From Clostridiales bacterium UBA3259 (lineage in GTDB: Bacteria > Bacillota_A > Clostridia > Oscillospirales > Oscillospiraceae): a DNA stretch of 23,886 bases. The translations under genes and the position numbers were made by a program. Shown in pieces: positions 1-6,104 of this stretch. The stretch's first letter is position 1; each line of letters opens with the position of its first letter. The notes beneath the pieces are model-generated. The model did not search any database. It saw nothing but the letters and a program-made list of their open reading frames with translations, and was not told the DNA's origin. The stretch spans positions 62,435 through 86,320 of the forward strand of contig DEUP01000010.1 of assembly GCA_002362625.1 (NCBI GenBank), in the 5' to 3' direction.

Positions 1-631
1 GGCCTTGATGGCGCCCATGAGCTGCTCCTTGGGATCGGTGGGGAAATCCACACCCAGCTTGTTCCTTGTATTCAGCCTTGAACTGGAAGGCCAGCTCCTT
101 CAGGTCGTCGGCGTTCAGCTCCACATCCTGCTTCACGCCCTTGCGCTCCTTCATCTGGTCGATGAGAGCCTCGAAATACTTCTTGCCCACTTCCATAACC
201 ACGTCGGAGTACATCTGGATGAACCGGCGGTAGCAGTCCCAGGCCCAGCGGGGATTGCCGGACTTGGCGGCCATAACCGCCACCACGTCCTCATTCAGGC
301 CCAGGTTCAAAATGGTATCCATCATGCCGGGCATGGAGGCCCGGGCGCCGGAACGGACGGACACCAGCAGGGGATTTTCCTTATCGCCGAACTTCTTGCC
401 GGTGATCTCTTCCAGCTTGTCCACATAGGACATGATCTCGGCCTTGATTTCATCGTTGATCTGGCGGCCGTCCTCGTAATACTTGGTGCAGGCCTCCGTA
501 GAAATAGTAAAGCCCTGAGGGACAGGCAGTCCGATATTGGTCATTTCGGCCAAATTCGCCCCCTTGCCACCCAGAAGCTCCCGCATTTTACCGTTACCCT
601 CGGTAAAGAGATAGACATATTTGTGAGACAT
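1..631 (-). CDS. ppdK: pyruvate, phosphate dikinase, N-terminal part (cut by window edge, apparent frameshift)
   Basis: PPDK interconverts pyruvate + ATP + Pi and phosphoenolpyruvate + AMP + PPi in cytoplasmic glycolysis/gluconeogenesis. The protein starts MSHKYVYLFTEG. It carries the N-terminal nucleotide-binding signatures GGKGANLAEM (about residues 21-30), GLPVPQGFTIS and VSVRSGARASMPGMMDTIL (about 90-108), all typical of PPDK rather than PEP synthase. Only about 210 of roughly 875 residues are in the window. The ATG at 631-629 is preceded by AAAGGAG at good spacing. Near positions 58-68 the family sequence jumps frame. The upstream frame ends FKAEYKE, while the expected continuation (KLGVDFPTDPKEQLMGAIKA) is in another frame, as if one base had been added. 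The starting frame stays open to the edge but reads as unrelated residues. It could be a sequencing or assembly error near the edge or a true mutation. Family identity is secure. Confidence 0.93.
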   Translation of the reverse strand, partial: MSHKYVYLFTEGNGKMRELLGGKGANLAEMTNIGLPVPQGFTISTEACTKYYEDGRQINDEIKAEIMSYVDKLEEITGKKFGDKENPLLVSVRSGARASMPGMMDTILNLGLNEDVVAVMAAKSGNPRWAWDCYRRFIQMYSDVVMEVGKKYFEALIDQMKERKGVKQDVELNADDLKELAFQFKAEYKEQAGCGFPHRSQGAAHGRHQG

Positions 632-716
632 GCTCAAACTCCTTTCAAATCTCTTTAAGCGTATTCTTTTCGCCTAAAATAGTATCTTTTTCAACTTTCT
701 AAATTAGCGCATGGAT

Positions 717-745
717 AGTATAGCATGGCATTGGTAGAAATGCAA
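717..745 (-). promoter_or_regulatory. sigma-A-type promoter of ppdK
   Basis: On the minus strand a -35 TTGCAT (745-740) and a -10 TATACT (722-717) are separated by 17 bases, with an extended -10 TGC just before. Transcription would start near 709, giving a leader of about 78 nt before the ppdK ATG. Confidence 0.75.
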
Positions 746-771
746 ATGATTTATGCAAAAAATTAAATATT

Positions 772-788
772 TTTGTGATTTTCACAAA
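772..788. promoter_or_regulatory. perfect palindrome upstream of the ppdK promoter
   Basis: TTTGTGA-TTT-TCACAAA is a perfect 7-bp inverted repeat with a 3-base centre. Its midpoint lies about 71 bases upstream of the inferred ppdK start site, the spacing used by class I activators of the CRP/FNR type. The half-site TTGTGA/TCACAA resembles Rex and CRP/FNR-family sites, but the spacer is shorter than either canonical form. Regulator unknown. Confidence 0.45.
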
Positions 789-862
789 GTTGTGGGATGG
801 AGAGTGTCCTGTCACTCTTGCCGAACTGGCACTTCCATGACATGGTTTTCTACAGGATAAAC

Positions 863-887
863 GGGCTGCCTGAAAATCAGGCAGCCC
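863..887 (-). terminator. hairpin, likely terminator after folT
   Basis: GGGCTGCCTGA and TCAGGCAGCCC form a perfect 11-bp stem with a 3-base loop, 118 bases beyond the folT stop. The following U-rich tail is weak on both strands (GTTTATCC on minus), so efficiency is uncertain. Confidence 0.55.
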
Positions 888-893
888 TTATCT

Positions 894-977
894 AACCTCT
901 TGGTCCGCCGCAATACCAGGTATGGTACTGCTGTGCAAAGCACACGTTCCCCGTGTGATCCCCCTGCCAAGAGGGTT
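894..977 (-). ncRNA. possible structured RNA in the folT 3' region
   Basis: Between the folT stop and its terminator hairpin, the ends CCTCTTGG (896-903) and CCAAGAGG (967-974) can pair as an 8-bp closing stem. Inside, on the minus strand, CACACG-GGGAA-CGTGTG and TACCA-TACC-TGGTA form two further perfect stems. The arrangement looks like a multibranch RNA directly followed by the terminator. No known Rfam family was recognised, and no convincing protein frame was found. It could be the folT 3' UTR or an independent small RNA; strand is assigned from the neighbouring gene only. Confidence 0.3.
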
Positions 978-1004
978 CCCCTAATGTAGCTGCGCCCTCC
1001 GAGC

Positions 1005-2042
1005 TTACCCCGCCGGCGTAAATTCAAAGGACAGCACTTCCCCCGTCTTTTCCAGCAGGACGATGGTGGCGTTGCCCTGGAGGATCAGAGCCTCTTCCTT
1101 GGAGGCCGGGGTCTTCTTCAGATTCCAGAAGCTCTCCACGTCCTTGTCCGTATTTTCGTCCACGGCGTAGTAGGCCACCTCATAGGTGGTCTCCTTGCTC
1201 AGGAAGGGCCGGTAAGCACCGCCGATAATGGAGATAGTTCCGTCATCCGACTTCCCCAGCTGCTGCTCTATAATATCATCCATGGTGTGGTTCTTCTCGA
1301 TCCGCTCCTCCGTGCTGTAGCCTACGGTGAGGGAGGTGTTGGCATAGTAATAGTTTAAATACCCCCCAACGAACAGGCAGCCCACCAGGAAGAGCCCCGC
1401 AATGAAGCCCACCTGCTTTTTTGTGAAGTGGAGGCCCTCCTCCTTATCATAGGTCAGCTTCATCCGGTAGGTAATGGGCTGAATCACCGACAGCAGCAGC
1501 GTCAGCAGTACAGACTCCAGCGGGAACATGAACAGGTTCTTGAAAATATGGGGCAGGGTCAGCACATAGGTCTTGCCGCCCATCATCACCTGATAGTAAA
1601 GCATCATCAGGGGCGTTTGCAGCAGGATGTTCACAAAGAAGCAGATACAGAACCGGCTTAGGGTGACCCTGGTGGGTGTGAGCTTCGCCCGGTACAGGAA
1701 CAGGGCAAAAATCAAGGATCCAGCGACTTCCGTCAGCACAAATGGGACAAAGTACACCTCGCCGCTGAGCATGACCCCCAGCACATCGGACACCACGGCG
1801 GCCAGCATCGCCACTACAGGTCCAAAGATCATGGCGCCCATAGCATTGGCGATGAAGGCCGTGTTGATTTTCAGATTGGGGGCTAACGGGATATACACCA
1901 TCTTCAGCGCCACCCGAAGGGCGATCATCAGCGCAGCCACCACCAGCATTTTGGTGTCCTTCAGCTCAGCAGCGGCGTCGCACCAGTATTGCTTACAGAA
2001 GGGTGTTGCGTACAGGGTCGTGGATTTTTGTGTTCTGGCCAT
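1005..2042 (-). CDS. folT: folate-family ECF transporter S component with extra C-terminal domain
   Basis: This is the substrate-binding membrane subunit of an energy-coupling factor transporter, probably importing folate with a shared EcfAAT module encoded elsewhere. Residues about 30-200 form the S component: the lead-in DTKMLVVAALMIALRVALKM, the helix IANAMGAMIFGPVVAMLAAVVSDVLG, and several more membrane helices. Assignment to folate rests on family resemblance and, more strongly, on the THF riboswitch upstream. At 345 residues it is about twice the usual 170-200. Residues 211-229 form an added membrane helix, followed by a soluble tail of about 115 residues (230-345) of unknown function with no recognised motif, predicted to lie outside the membrane. 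The ATG at 2042 follows AAAGGAGG with 7-base spacing. The gene appears to be transcribed alone. Confidence 0.85.
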   Translation of the reverse strand: MARTQKSTTLYATPFCKQYWCDAAAELKDTKMLVVAALMIALRVALKMVYIPLAPNLKINTAFIANAMGAMIFGPVVAMLAAVVSDVLGVMLSGEVYFVPFVLTEVAGSLIFALFLYRAKLTPTRVTLSRFCICFFVNILLQTPLMMLYYQVMMGGKTYVLTLPHIFKNLFMFPLESVLLTLLLSVIQPITYRMKLTYDKEEGLHFTKKQVGFIAGLFLVGCLFVGGYLNYYYANTSLTVGYSTEERIEKNHTMDDIIEQQLGKSDDGTISIIGGAYRPFLSKETTYEVAYYAVDENTDKDVESFWNLKKTPASKEEALILQGNATIVLLEKTGEVLSFEFTPAG

Positions 2043-2112
2043 AAAAAAGCCTCCTTTAAAATGTAGCGACGACAGGTCTGTTCCGTCCCATCCCTTCCGG
2101 CTCTAAGAATGC

Positions 2113-2142
2113 AAAAACCCCAACGGCTTAAAGCCGATGGGG
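2113..2142 (-). terminator. intrinsic terminator of the folT leader
   Basis: On the minus strand, CCCC-ATCGGCTT and AAGCCGTTGGGG form a GC-rich stem with a one-base loop, followed at once by TTTTT. It lies between the THF aptamer and the folT start codon, so it is the likely expression platform. Folate sufficiency would favour termination. Confidence 0.85.
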
Positions 2143-2240
2143 AGCAAACATAGACGACCCGTAGGGGCAAGACAGCATTTGATACAGCCGATCTTCGCCC
2201 GACCGAGTATCGTTGCTACATAAAGGAGGTTATCCTATAT

Positions 2241-2338
2241 GGGCAGCGGGTGCGGTGATCCCATCGTGGAAAAGCTTTCCTTCGTCCTCCGGGCAACTCC
2301 CCGTCCCGGTGGCACTTAACGCGAGATCTCCTACTCTG
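2241..2338 (-). promoter_or_regulatory. tetrahydrofolate (THF) riboswitch aptamer
   Basis: The minus-strand leader contains the conserved THF-riboswitch blocks in order: GAGTAGG at the 5' side of P1, GCGTTAAGTG, a stem CCGGG..CCCGG, ACGAAGGAAA with its pairing TTTTCC, CGATGGGATC, and the closing CACCCGCTGCC. This matches the known class found before folT and folate biosynthesis genes in Firmicutes. It sits about 200 bases upstream of folT, followed by an intrinsic terminator. It probably senses reduced folate and turns down folate uptake. Confidence 0.9.
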
Positions 2339-2348
2339 TTCGCTCACT

Positions 2349-2377
2349 ACTATACACGATTCTTCTCCAAAAGTAAA
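2349..2377 (-). promoter_or_regulatory. promoter of the riboswitch-folT transcript
   Basis: A -35 TTTACT (2377-2372) and -10 TATAGT (2354-2349) stand 17 bases apart on the minus strand. The predicted start falls just upstream of the first riboswitch stem. Confidence 0.75.
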
Positions 2378-2556
2378 GAGTGATTTTCCATATTTTTCTT
2401 TCTTTTTGGAAAAAAATCCGGCTTCCCCTCCCTTGCGTCTCCTCCGGCGCAAAACCTGTCGCTTATTTTCCGGAATACCGGGCCAAATTCGCTGGTTTTC
2501 CCTTAGGCCGGAGGACTACAATAGAAAAACATCTTGGGAATAAGGGAGGACGGGCA

Positions 2557-3339
2557 ATGCAGTGCCAAAAGCTGAAAACCTACATGGAAACCGGACGGGT
2601 GGTATTCCTGCCGGCGGAGAACATCCGGCCAAATCCGGCCCAGCCCCGGAAGATCTTCACTCCGGAGGGTCTGGACGAGCTGGCGGAAAGCATTCGGCGG
2701 CATGGGATTCTGCAGCCCCTGTCCGTCCGCCGCCAGGGAAACGGCTATGAACTGATCGCGGGAGAGCGGCGGCTCCGGGCTGCCCAGCAGGCCGGGGTCA
2801 CAGACGTACCCTGTATCATCATGAATATGGACGACAAGGAATCCGGGGTGGCCGCCATGGTGGAAAACCTTCACCGGCAGGACCTGGACTTTGTGGAGGA
2901 GGCTCAGGGGATCTCCCAGCTGATTCAGAACTGGAATCTGAGTCAGGAGCAGGCGGCAAGGCTTTTGGGAAAAAGTCAGAGCGCCATTGCCAACAAGCTG
3001 CGGCTCCTGAAGCATTCCGAGGCCGTTCTCAGCGCCCTTCGCGCGGAGGGACTGACAGAACGCCACGGCAGAGCCTTGCTGCGTCTGCGCACGGAGGAGG
3101 AAAAGCTGGCGGCCATCACCGAAATCTCCCGGCAGGCCATGAGCGTGGCCCGGACGGAGCGGTACATTGAGACACTGCTTGCCGCGAAGGAAGAGACGCC
3201 AGCCAAGGCCAATGTGGGCGCGTTTCTGAACAGCCTGACCCAGAATTTGCAGCGGATCCAGCTTTCCGGCATTGCCGCCGTTTCGGAGCGCCGGGAGACT
3301 GACCGTCAGATTGTGCTGACCATTACCATTCCCAAATAA
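2557..3339 (+). CDS. ParB/RepB/Spo0J family protein, Noc-like
   Basis: This is a CTP-dependent DNA-clamp protein of the ParB/Noc type, acting in chromosome segregation or nucleoid occlusion. The 260 residues show the N-terminal ParB domain with PAENIRPNPAQPRKIF (19-34), the box GERRLRAA (69-76) that contacts CTP, and ENLHRQDLDFVEEA (103-116). A helix-turn-helix with LSQEQAARLLGKSQSAIANK lies at about 128-147, then a C-terminal dimerisation region. The ATG at 2557 follows AGGGAGG; an in-frame upstream extension has no ribosome site and is not protein-like. No parA is next to it, and the gene is divergent from folT. Noc and Spo0J cannot be told apart here; the lack of a ParA partner favours a Noc-like role, but parA could lie elsewhere. 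A hairpin 5 bases after the stop may terminate it. Confidence 0.88.
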   Translation: MQCQKLKTYMETGRVVFLPAENIRPNPAQPRKIFTPEGLDELAESIRRHGILQPLSVRRQGNGYELIAGERRLRAAQQAGVTDVPCIIMNMDDKESGVAAMVENLHRQDLDFVEEAQGISQLIQNWNLSQEQAARLLGKSQSAIANKLRLLKHSEAVLSALRAEGLTERHGRALLRLRTEEEKLAAITEISRQAMSVARTERYIETLLAAKEETPAKANVGAFLNSLTQNLQRIQLSGIAAVSERRETDRQIVLTITIPK

Positions 3340-3344
3340 GCTTG

Positions 3345-3605
3345 GAACGGCGCTGCCCAAAAGCAGCGCCGTTCTGACCGTCGAAAATCCCCTTTGGGGC
3401 TTTCCGACGGAAGAATTGCAGTCTGCTTAGCGCACTCCTTGTGCGCCTACGGCGCACAACTCGTACACACGCAGCCTGAGATGTATTTTCTGCCACGCAC
3501 ATGTCGCGGCAGAAAATGATTTGACTTTATTTGCCGCTGCGGCGGCAAACTCTGCGAGGGCTTTTTTGACATTCTGAACGACGCTGCCCAAAAGCAGCGC
3601 CGTTC
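3345..3605. repeat. hairpin-rich intergenic element bounded by two near-identical palindromes
   Basis: Two copies of a 30-base palindrome (12-bp arms GAACG[G/A]CGCTGC and GCAGCGCCGTTC around CCAAAA) lie at 3345-3374 and 3576-3605, differing at one base. Between them are four more hairpins: 3378-3410 (CCGTCG..CGACGG with TCCCC/GGGG inside), 3441-3457 (GTGCGCC-TAC-GGCGCAC), 3486-3516 (TTTTCTGCC..GGCAGAAAA) and 3530-3549 (TTTGCCGC..GCGGCAAA). No open frame fits the region. The first palindrome probably ends parB transcription. The whole may be a palindromic repeat unit, a small mobile element without a transposase, or a structured RNA. Confidence 0.6.
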
Positions 3606-3609
3606 CCTT

Positions 3610-3798
3610 TTATGACAGCTGTCCATCCTTGTCTTCCTTCAAGTCTTCCAACGCCGCCCGCACCGCGGCAATCACAAAGGCGGAAAAGGTGCAGTCCTTC
3701 CCCCGGATGGCCTGTTCCACACCCTCCAAAACGTCATTTGGGAACCGGACTGTCTTATTCGTGGTTGGGGGAATTGACGGAATCTGAAATTTACCCAT
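3610..3798 (-). CDS. small ribbon-helix-helix (CopG/Arc-like) protein
   Basis: This is a predicted DNA-binding protein of 62 residues. The segment TNKTVRFPNDVLEGVEQAI, followed by CTFSAFVIAAVRAALEDL, gives the strand-helix-helix pattern of the RHH fold: a short basic strand, then two amphipathic helices. The ATG at 3798 is chosen because GAGGTG lies 6 bases before it; an upstream in-frame ATG has no such site. Its stop touches the palindrome ending at 3605. It sits downstream of rpsR on the same strand beyond a terminator, so it may have its own weak promoter or depend on readthrough. An odd perfect palindrome (CCATTT-T-AAATGG, 3816-3828) just upstream of its ribosome site could be an autoregulatory operator. 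No toxin partner is adjacent. Targets unknown. Confidence 0.72.
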   Translation of the reverse strand: MGKFQIPSIPPTTNKTVRFPNDVLEGVEQAIRGKDCTFSAFVIAAVRAALEDLKEDKDGQLS

Positions 3799-3841
3799 TC
3801 GTTTCACCTCACAATCCATTTTAAATGGGCAGTACATGCAA

Positions 3842-3873
3842 AACGCCTCCGGAGGAAATCCTTCGGAGGCGTT
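3842..3873 (-). terminator. terminator of the rpsF-ssb-rpsR operon
   Basis: The arms AACGCCTCCG and CGGAGGCGTT form a perfect 10-bp stem 10 bases beyond the rpsR stop. The loop is partly paired and a short TTTG tail follows on the minus strand. Confidence 0.75.
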
Positions 3874-3883
3874 ATACGGTTCA

Positions 3884-4120
3884 TTAGTCAGCGACGTAGG
3901 GCAGCAGGGCGATCTGACGGGCGCGCTTAATCGCGGTGGTCAGGTCACGCTGGTGAGCGGCGCAGGTACCGGTGGTACGGCGGGGCAGGATCTTGCCGCG
4001 CTCAGACAGGTAACGGCGGAGCTTAGCAGTGTCCTTGTAATCGATGCTGGTCACCTTGTCCACGCAGAACGCGCAAACCTTTTTACGCTTGCGGGGACGC
4101 ATACGCTGTTCGTTAGCCAT
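3884..4120 (-). CDS. rpsR: 30S ribosomal protein bS18
   Basis: This 78-residue protein of the small-subunit platform pairs with bS6 on 16S rRNA. The sequence [21 protein letters not shown] and [20 protein letters not shown], with the [19 protein letters not shown] end, are diagnostic. The two-Cys motif CAFC is kept and a further Cys lies in GTCAAHQ, suggesting the zinc-binding form of S18. The ATG follows AAGGAGG. It is last in rpsF-ssb-rpsR, 54 bases after ssb, with a terminator behind it. Confidence 0.98.
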   Translation of the reverse strand: MANEQRMRPRKRKKVCAFCVDKVTSIDYKDTAKLRRYLSERGKILPRRTTGTCAAHQRDLTTAIKRARQIALLPYVAD

Positions 4121-4174
4121 GGGTTTTCCCTCCTTGTAAGTCTGATAGAAAAGTTCTCTCTGGGATGGCGCTTC

Positions 4175-4687
4175 TTAGAAAGGAAGCTGGGCGTCGTCGT
4201 CCTCCAGCATCGCGAAATCGGACGCGGAAGGCGCCGCGGGAGCCGCGTAGCTGCCGTAGCTGGGAGCGGGAGCGCTGCCATAGCTGTTGGCACTGCTGTA
4301 GCCGCTGTTTCCACCGTAGCTATTGCCATTTCCGCCATAAGCGGAATTGCCCTCGCTGCCGCCGCGTCTGCTTTCTCCGAAGTAGACGTTATCCGCCACC
4401 ACTTCGGCGCTGCGGCGCTTGTTGCCCTCCTTGTCGTTCCAGGAACGAATCTGGAGACGACCGGAGACCACGATCATGGAGCCCTTGGTGAAGTACTTGG
4501 AGACAAACTCTCCGGTAGAGCGCCAGGCTACACAATCAATGAAGTCAGTTTCCCTCTCACCGCTCTCCCGGCTGCCGAAGTCACGCTCAACAGCTACTGA
4601 GAAGCTCGCCACGGCCACACCGCTGCCGGTGCGCCGAAGCTCAGGGTCACGGGTCAGCCGGCCCATGATGGTGATGTGGTTCAGCAT
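4175..4687 (-). CDS. ssb: single-stranded DNA-binding protein
   Basis: SSB coats single-stranded DNA during replication, repair and recombination and recruits partners through its acidic tip. Of its 170 residues, about 1-105 form the OB fold (LNHITIMGRLTRDPELRRTG, FIDCVAWRSTGEFVSKYFTKG, VVSGRLQIRSWNDKEGNKR). A Gly/Ser/Tyr/Asn-rich disordered linker covers about 108-155, and the tail ends DDDAQLPF, matching the D-x-LPF partner-binding tip. The start lies 4 bases after the rpsF stop, with GGAGGCG inside the end of rpsF as ribosome site, which implies translational coupling. The order S6-SSB-S18 is the classic Firmicutes arrangement. Confidence 0.98.
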   Translation of the reverse strand: MLNHITIMGRLTRDPELRRTGSGVAVASFSVAVERDFGSRESGERETDFIDCVAWRSTGEFVSKYFTKGSMIVVSGRLQIRSWNDKEGNKRRSAEVVADNVYFGESRRGGSEGNSAYGGNGNSYGGNSGYSSANSYGSAPAPSYGSYAAPAAPSASDFAMLEDDDAQLPF

Positions 4688-4691
4688 AAAA

Positions 4692-4988
4692 TTACGCCTC
4701 CACTGCGGTGGTCAGGCAGCGCATAACGCCTTCGGTGATCTTCATCACACGTTCCAGCTCTGCGGGGAACTCGGGCTTGGACTCGAAGTTCATGAGAACG
4801 TAGTAGCCCTCGTTCAGATCGTTGATGGGATACGCCAGACGGCGCTTGCCCCATTCATCGACAGAGACTAAAGTACCCTCCGCCTCCACCATTGCCTTGA
4901 ACTTTTCCACAAGTGCTGCGGTCTCCTCCTCACCCAGGGTAGGGTCGATGATGTAGAGAACCTCATACTTACCGGTGATCTTAGCCAT
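4692..4988 (-). CDS. rpsF: 30S ribosomal protein bS6
   Basis: This 98-residue small-subunit protein is the partner of bS18. Diagnostic segments are YEVLYIIDPTLGEEETAALV, LAYPINDLNEGYYVLMNFE and the ELERVMKITEGVMRCLT helix. The ATG at 4988 has GGAGGTG upstream; an in-frame upstream ATG lacks support and falls in the leader. It is the first gene of rpsF-ssb-rpsR, driven by the consensus promoter at 5066-5094. A leader hairpin precedes it, possibly the S6:S18 feedback site. Confidence 0.97.
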   Translation of the reverse strand: MAKITGKYEVLYIIDPTLGEEETAALVEKFKAMVEAEGTLVSVDEWGKRRLAYPINDLNEGYYVLMNFESKPEFPAELERVMKITEGVMRCLTTAVEA

Positions 4989-5016
4989 GTTGATTGCACC
5001 TCCTTTTGGACTTTTG

Positions 5017-5037
5017 GCCCCCGGTCTCGCCGGGAGC
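5017..5037 (-). promoter_or_regulatory. hairpin in the rpsF leader, possible S6:S18 autoregulatory site
   Basis: On the minus strand GCTCCCGG-CGAGA-CCGGGGGC makes an 8-bp stem (one G-U pair) between the promoter and the rpsF ribosome site. Many bacteria carry a GC-rich rpsF leader hairpin with a CCG element bound by S6:S18. The position and composition fit, but I cannot confirm the exact motif. Confidence 0.35.
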
Positions 5038-5065
5038 AAGGATTGTCTGATTCGCAGACCCAATT

Positions 5066-5094
5066 ATTCTACAGGCTCCCGCCCAAAATGTCAA
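5066..5094 (-). promoter_or_regulatory. promoter of rpsF-ssb-rpsR
   Basis: A consensus -35 TTGACA (5094-5089) and -10 TAGAAT (5071-5066) with 17-base spacing on the minus strand, as expected for a strongly expressed ribosomal protein operon. Confidence 0.85.
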
Positions 5095-5207
5095 GCCTTA
5101 TTTCTGAATTTTCTTATTTTTTCAGGAAAAAACCATCCGCTTTCTCCCTCCCCTGTGAAAAAATAAGAAAAACTTAAGCCTGAGAAAAGGACTTCCTAAG
5201 AATTTTG

Positions 5208-5216
5208 TGCTATACT
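5208..5216 (+). promoter_or_regulatory. extended -10 promoter of the C39 peptidase gene
   Basis: TGC-TATACT is an extended -10 element about 60 bases before the start codon; no good -35 is visible. The leader that follows contains a small GAGGC..GCCTC stem covering an AAGGAGG sequence. Confidence 0.55.
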
Positions 5217-5278
5217 GTTATCCATGAAAGATAAGGAGGCCAAAAGAGCCTCTTCAATTCCAAAGGAAAGGCGACCCT

Positions 5279-6067
5279 ATGCTCAAGGAAAAAAAGCGAC
5301 TGATCATCCTGTTTACCATTCTGGCCCTGGCTCTGATTCTGGTTTTGGGAGCAAAGCCCCTGTATAACCTCTACCGGGACGTAAGCTTCTCCTGGACAGA
5401 CCACAGCGAGGCGGAACTGGCCATCAAGGCCTTTGCCGAGGAAAACCACATATCCTACGGCGAATATCCCCAGTACATCATCGATTTGCTGGAAAACAAT
5501 CCGGAAACCCAGGACTTCGTATTCAACTACCCCTTCCGGAAGAAGCAGACGCCGGATCTCAGCGGCTGCAGCCGGGACACGGTTCCCCTGTTTCTTCAGT
5601 GGGATCCCATGTGGGGCTACGAAAAATACGGCAGCAGCATTCTGGGCGTCACCGGCTGCGGCCCCACCTGCCTGGCCATGGCCGGCTACTATCTCACCGG
5701 AGATGAAAATATGACGCCGGATCAGGTGGCAAAGTTCGCGGAAACCAACGGCTACTACGCCTCCGGCTATGGCTCCTCCTGGACGCTGATCAGCGAGGGG
5801 GCGGGAAAGCTGGGTCTGGAAGCCACGGAGCTGCCTCTGGTCAAGAAGAAGATTGAGGCGGTTCTGGAGGAAGGAACCCCTGTGATTCTGGCCATGGGCA
5901 AGGGCGACTTTACCTCCACCGGGCACTACATTGTGCTCACCGGCGTGGAGGAAGGAGGCTTCCGGGTCAACGACCCCAACAGCCGGTTAAACTCCGAACG
6001 GCTGTGGACCTATGCGGAACTGGAAGGTCAGATCCGCAATATCTGGGCCATCCGAAACCCGGCCTGA
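5279..6067 (+). CDS. membrane-anchored C39-like cysteine peptidase
   Basis: This is a predicted extracytoplasmic papain-fold peptidase of the C39-like family (Peptidase_C39_2), 262 residues. Residues 8-24 form an uncleaved signal anchor after a lysine-rich start. The catalytic domain runs from about 100 to 258. It has Gln107 in FLQWDPMWG (oxyanion), Cys127 in TGCGPTCLAM, His216 in GHYIVLTG and Asp232 in VNDPNS, so the active site appears complete. There is no ABC transporter or double-glycine peptide nearby, so it is not a bacteriocin exporter peptidase. The substrate is unknown and could be cell-wall peptides or a surface protein. The ATG at 5279 has only a moderate ribosome site (AAAGGAAAGG). 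It is monocistronic. Confidence 0.85.
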   Translation: MLKEKKRLIILFTILALALILVLGAKPLYNLYRDVSFSWTDHSEAELAIKAFAEENHISYGEYPQYIIDLLENNPETQDFVFNYPFRKKQTPDLSGCSRDTVPLFLQWDPMWGYEKYGSSILGVTGCGPTCLAMAGYYLTGDENMTPDQVAKFAETNGYYASGYGSSWTLISEGAGKLGLEATELPLVKKKIEAVLEEGTPVILAMGKGDFTSTGHYIVLTGVEEGGFRVNDPNSRLNSERLWTYAELEGQIRNIWAIRNPA

Positions 6068-6104
6068 TAAACACCAATATCCCGCAAAGCCCTCTGCCTT
6101 GCGT

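Noticed and set aside
812..1027. 71-codon minus-strand frame at the end of folT
   Set aside because: It overlaps the folT stop, runs through the structured RNA and terminator hairpin, lacks a ribosome site and resembles no protein.
2380..2556. N-terminal extension of the ParB-like protein
   Set aside because: The extra 59 codons lie over the folT promoter region, are not ParB-like, and the internal ATG at 2557 has a strong ribosome site.
2557..3798. ParB plus the small RHH protein as a plasmid-type partition or toxin-antitoxin cassette
   Set aside because: The genes converge, no ParA or toxin is adjacent, and a hairpin block separates them.
5210..5926. Long minus-strand frame antisense to the C39 peptidase
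   Set aside because: It is a shadow frame; the plus-strand frame carries the complete catalytic motifs and a promoter.
5279..6067. C39 peptidase as a bacteriocin processing enzyme
   Set aside because: It has no transporter domains and there is no ABC exporter or double-glycine leader peptide in the neighbourhood.
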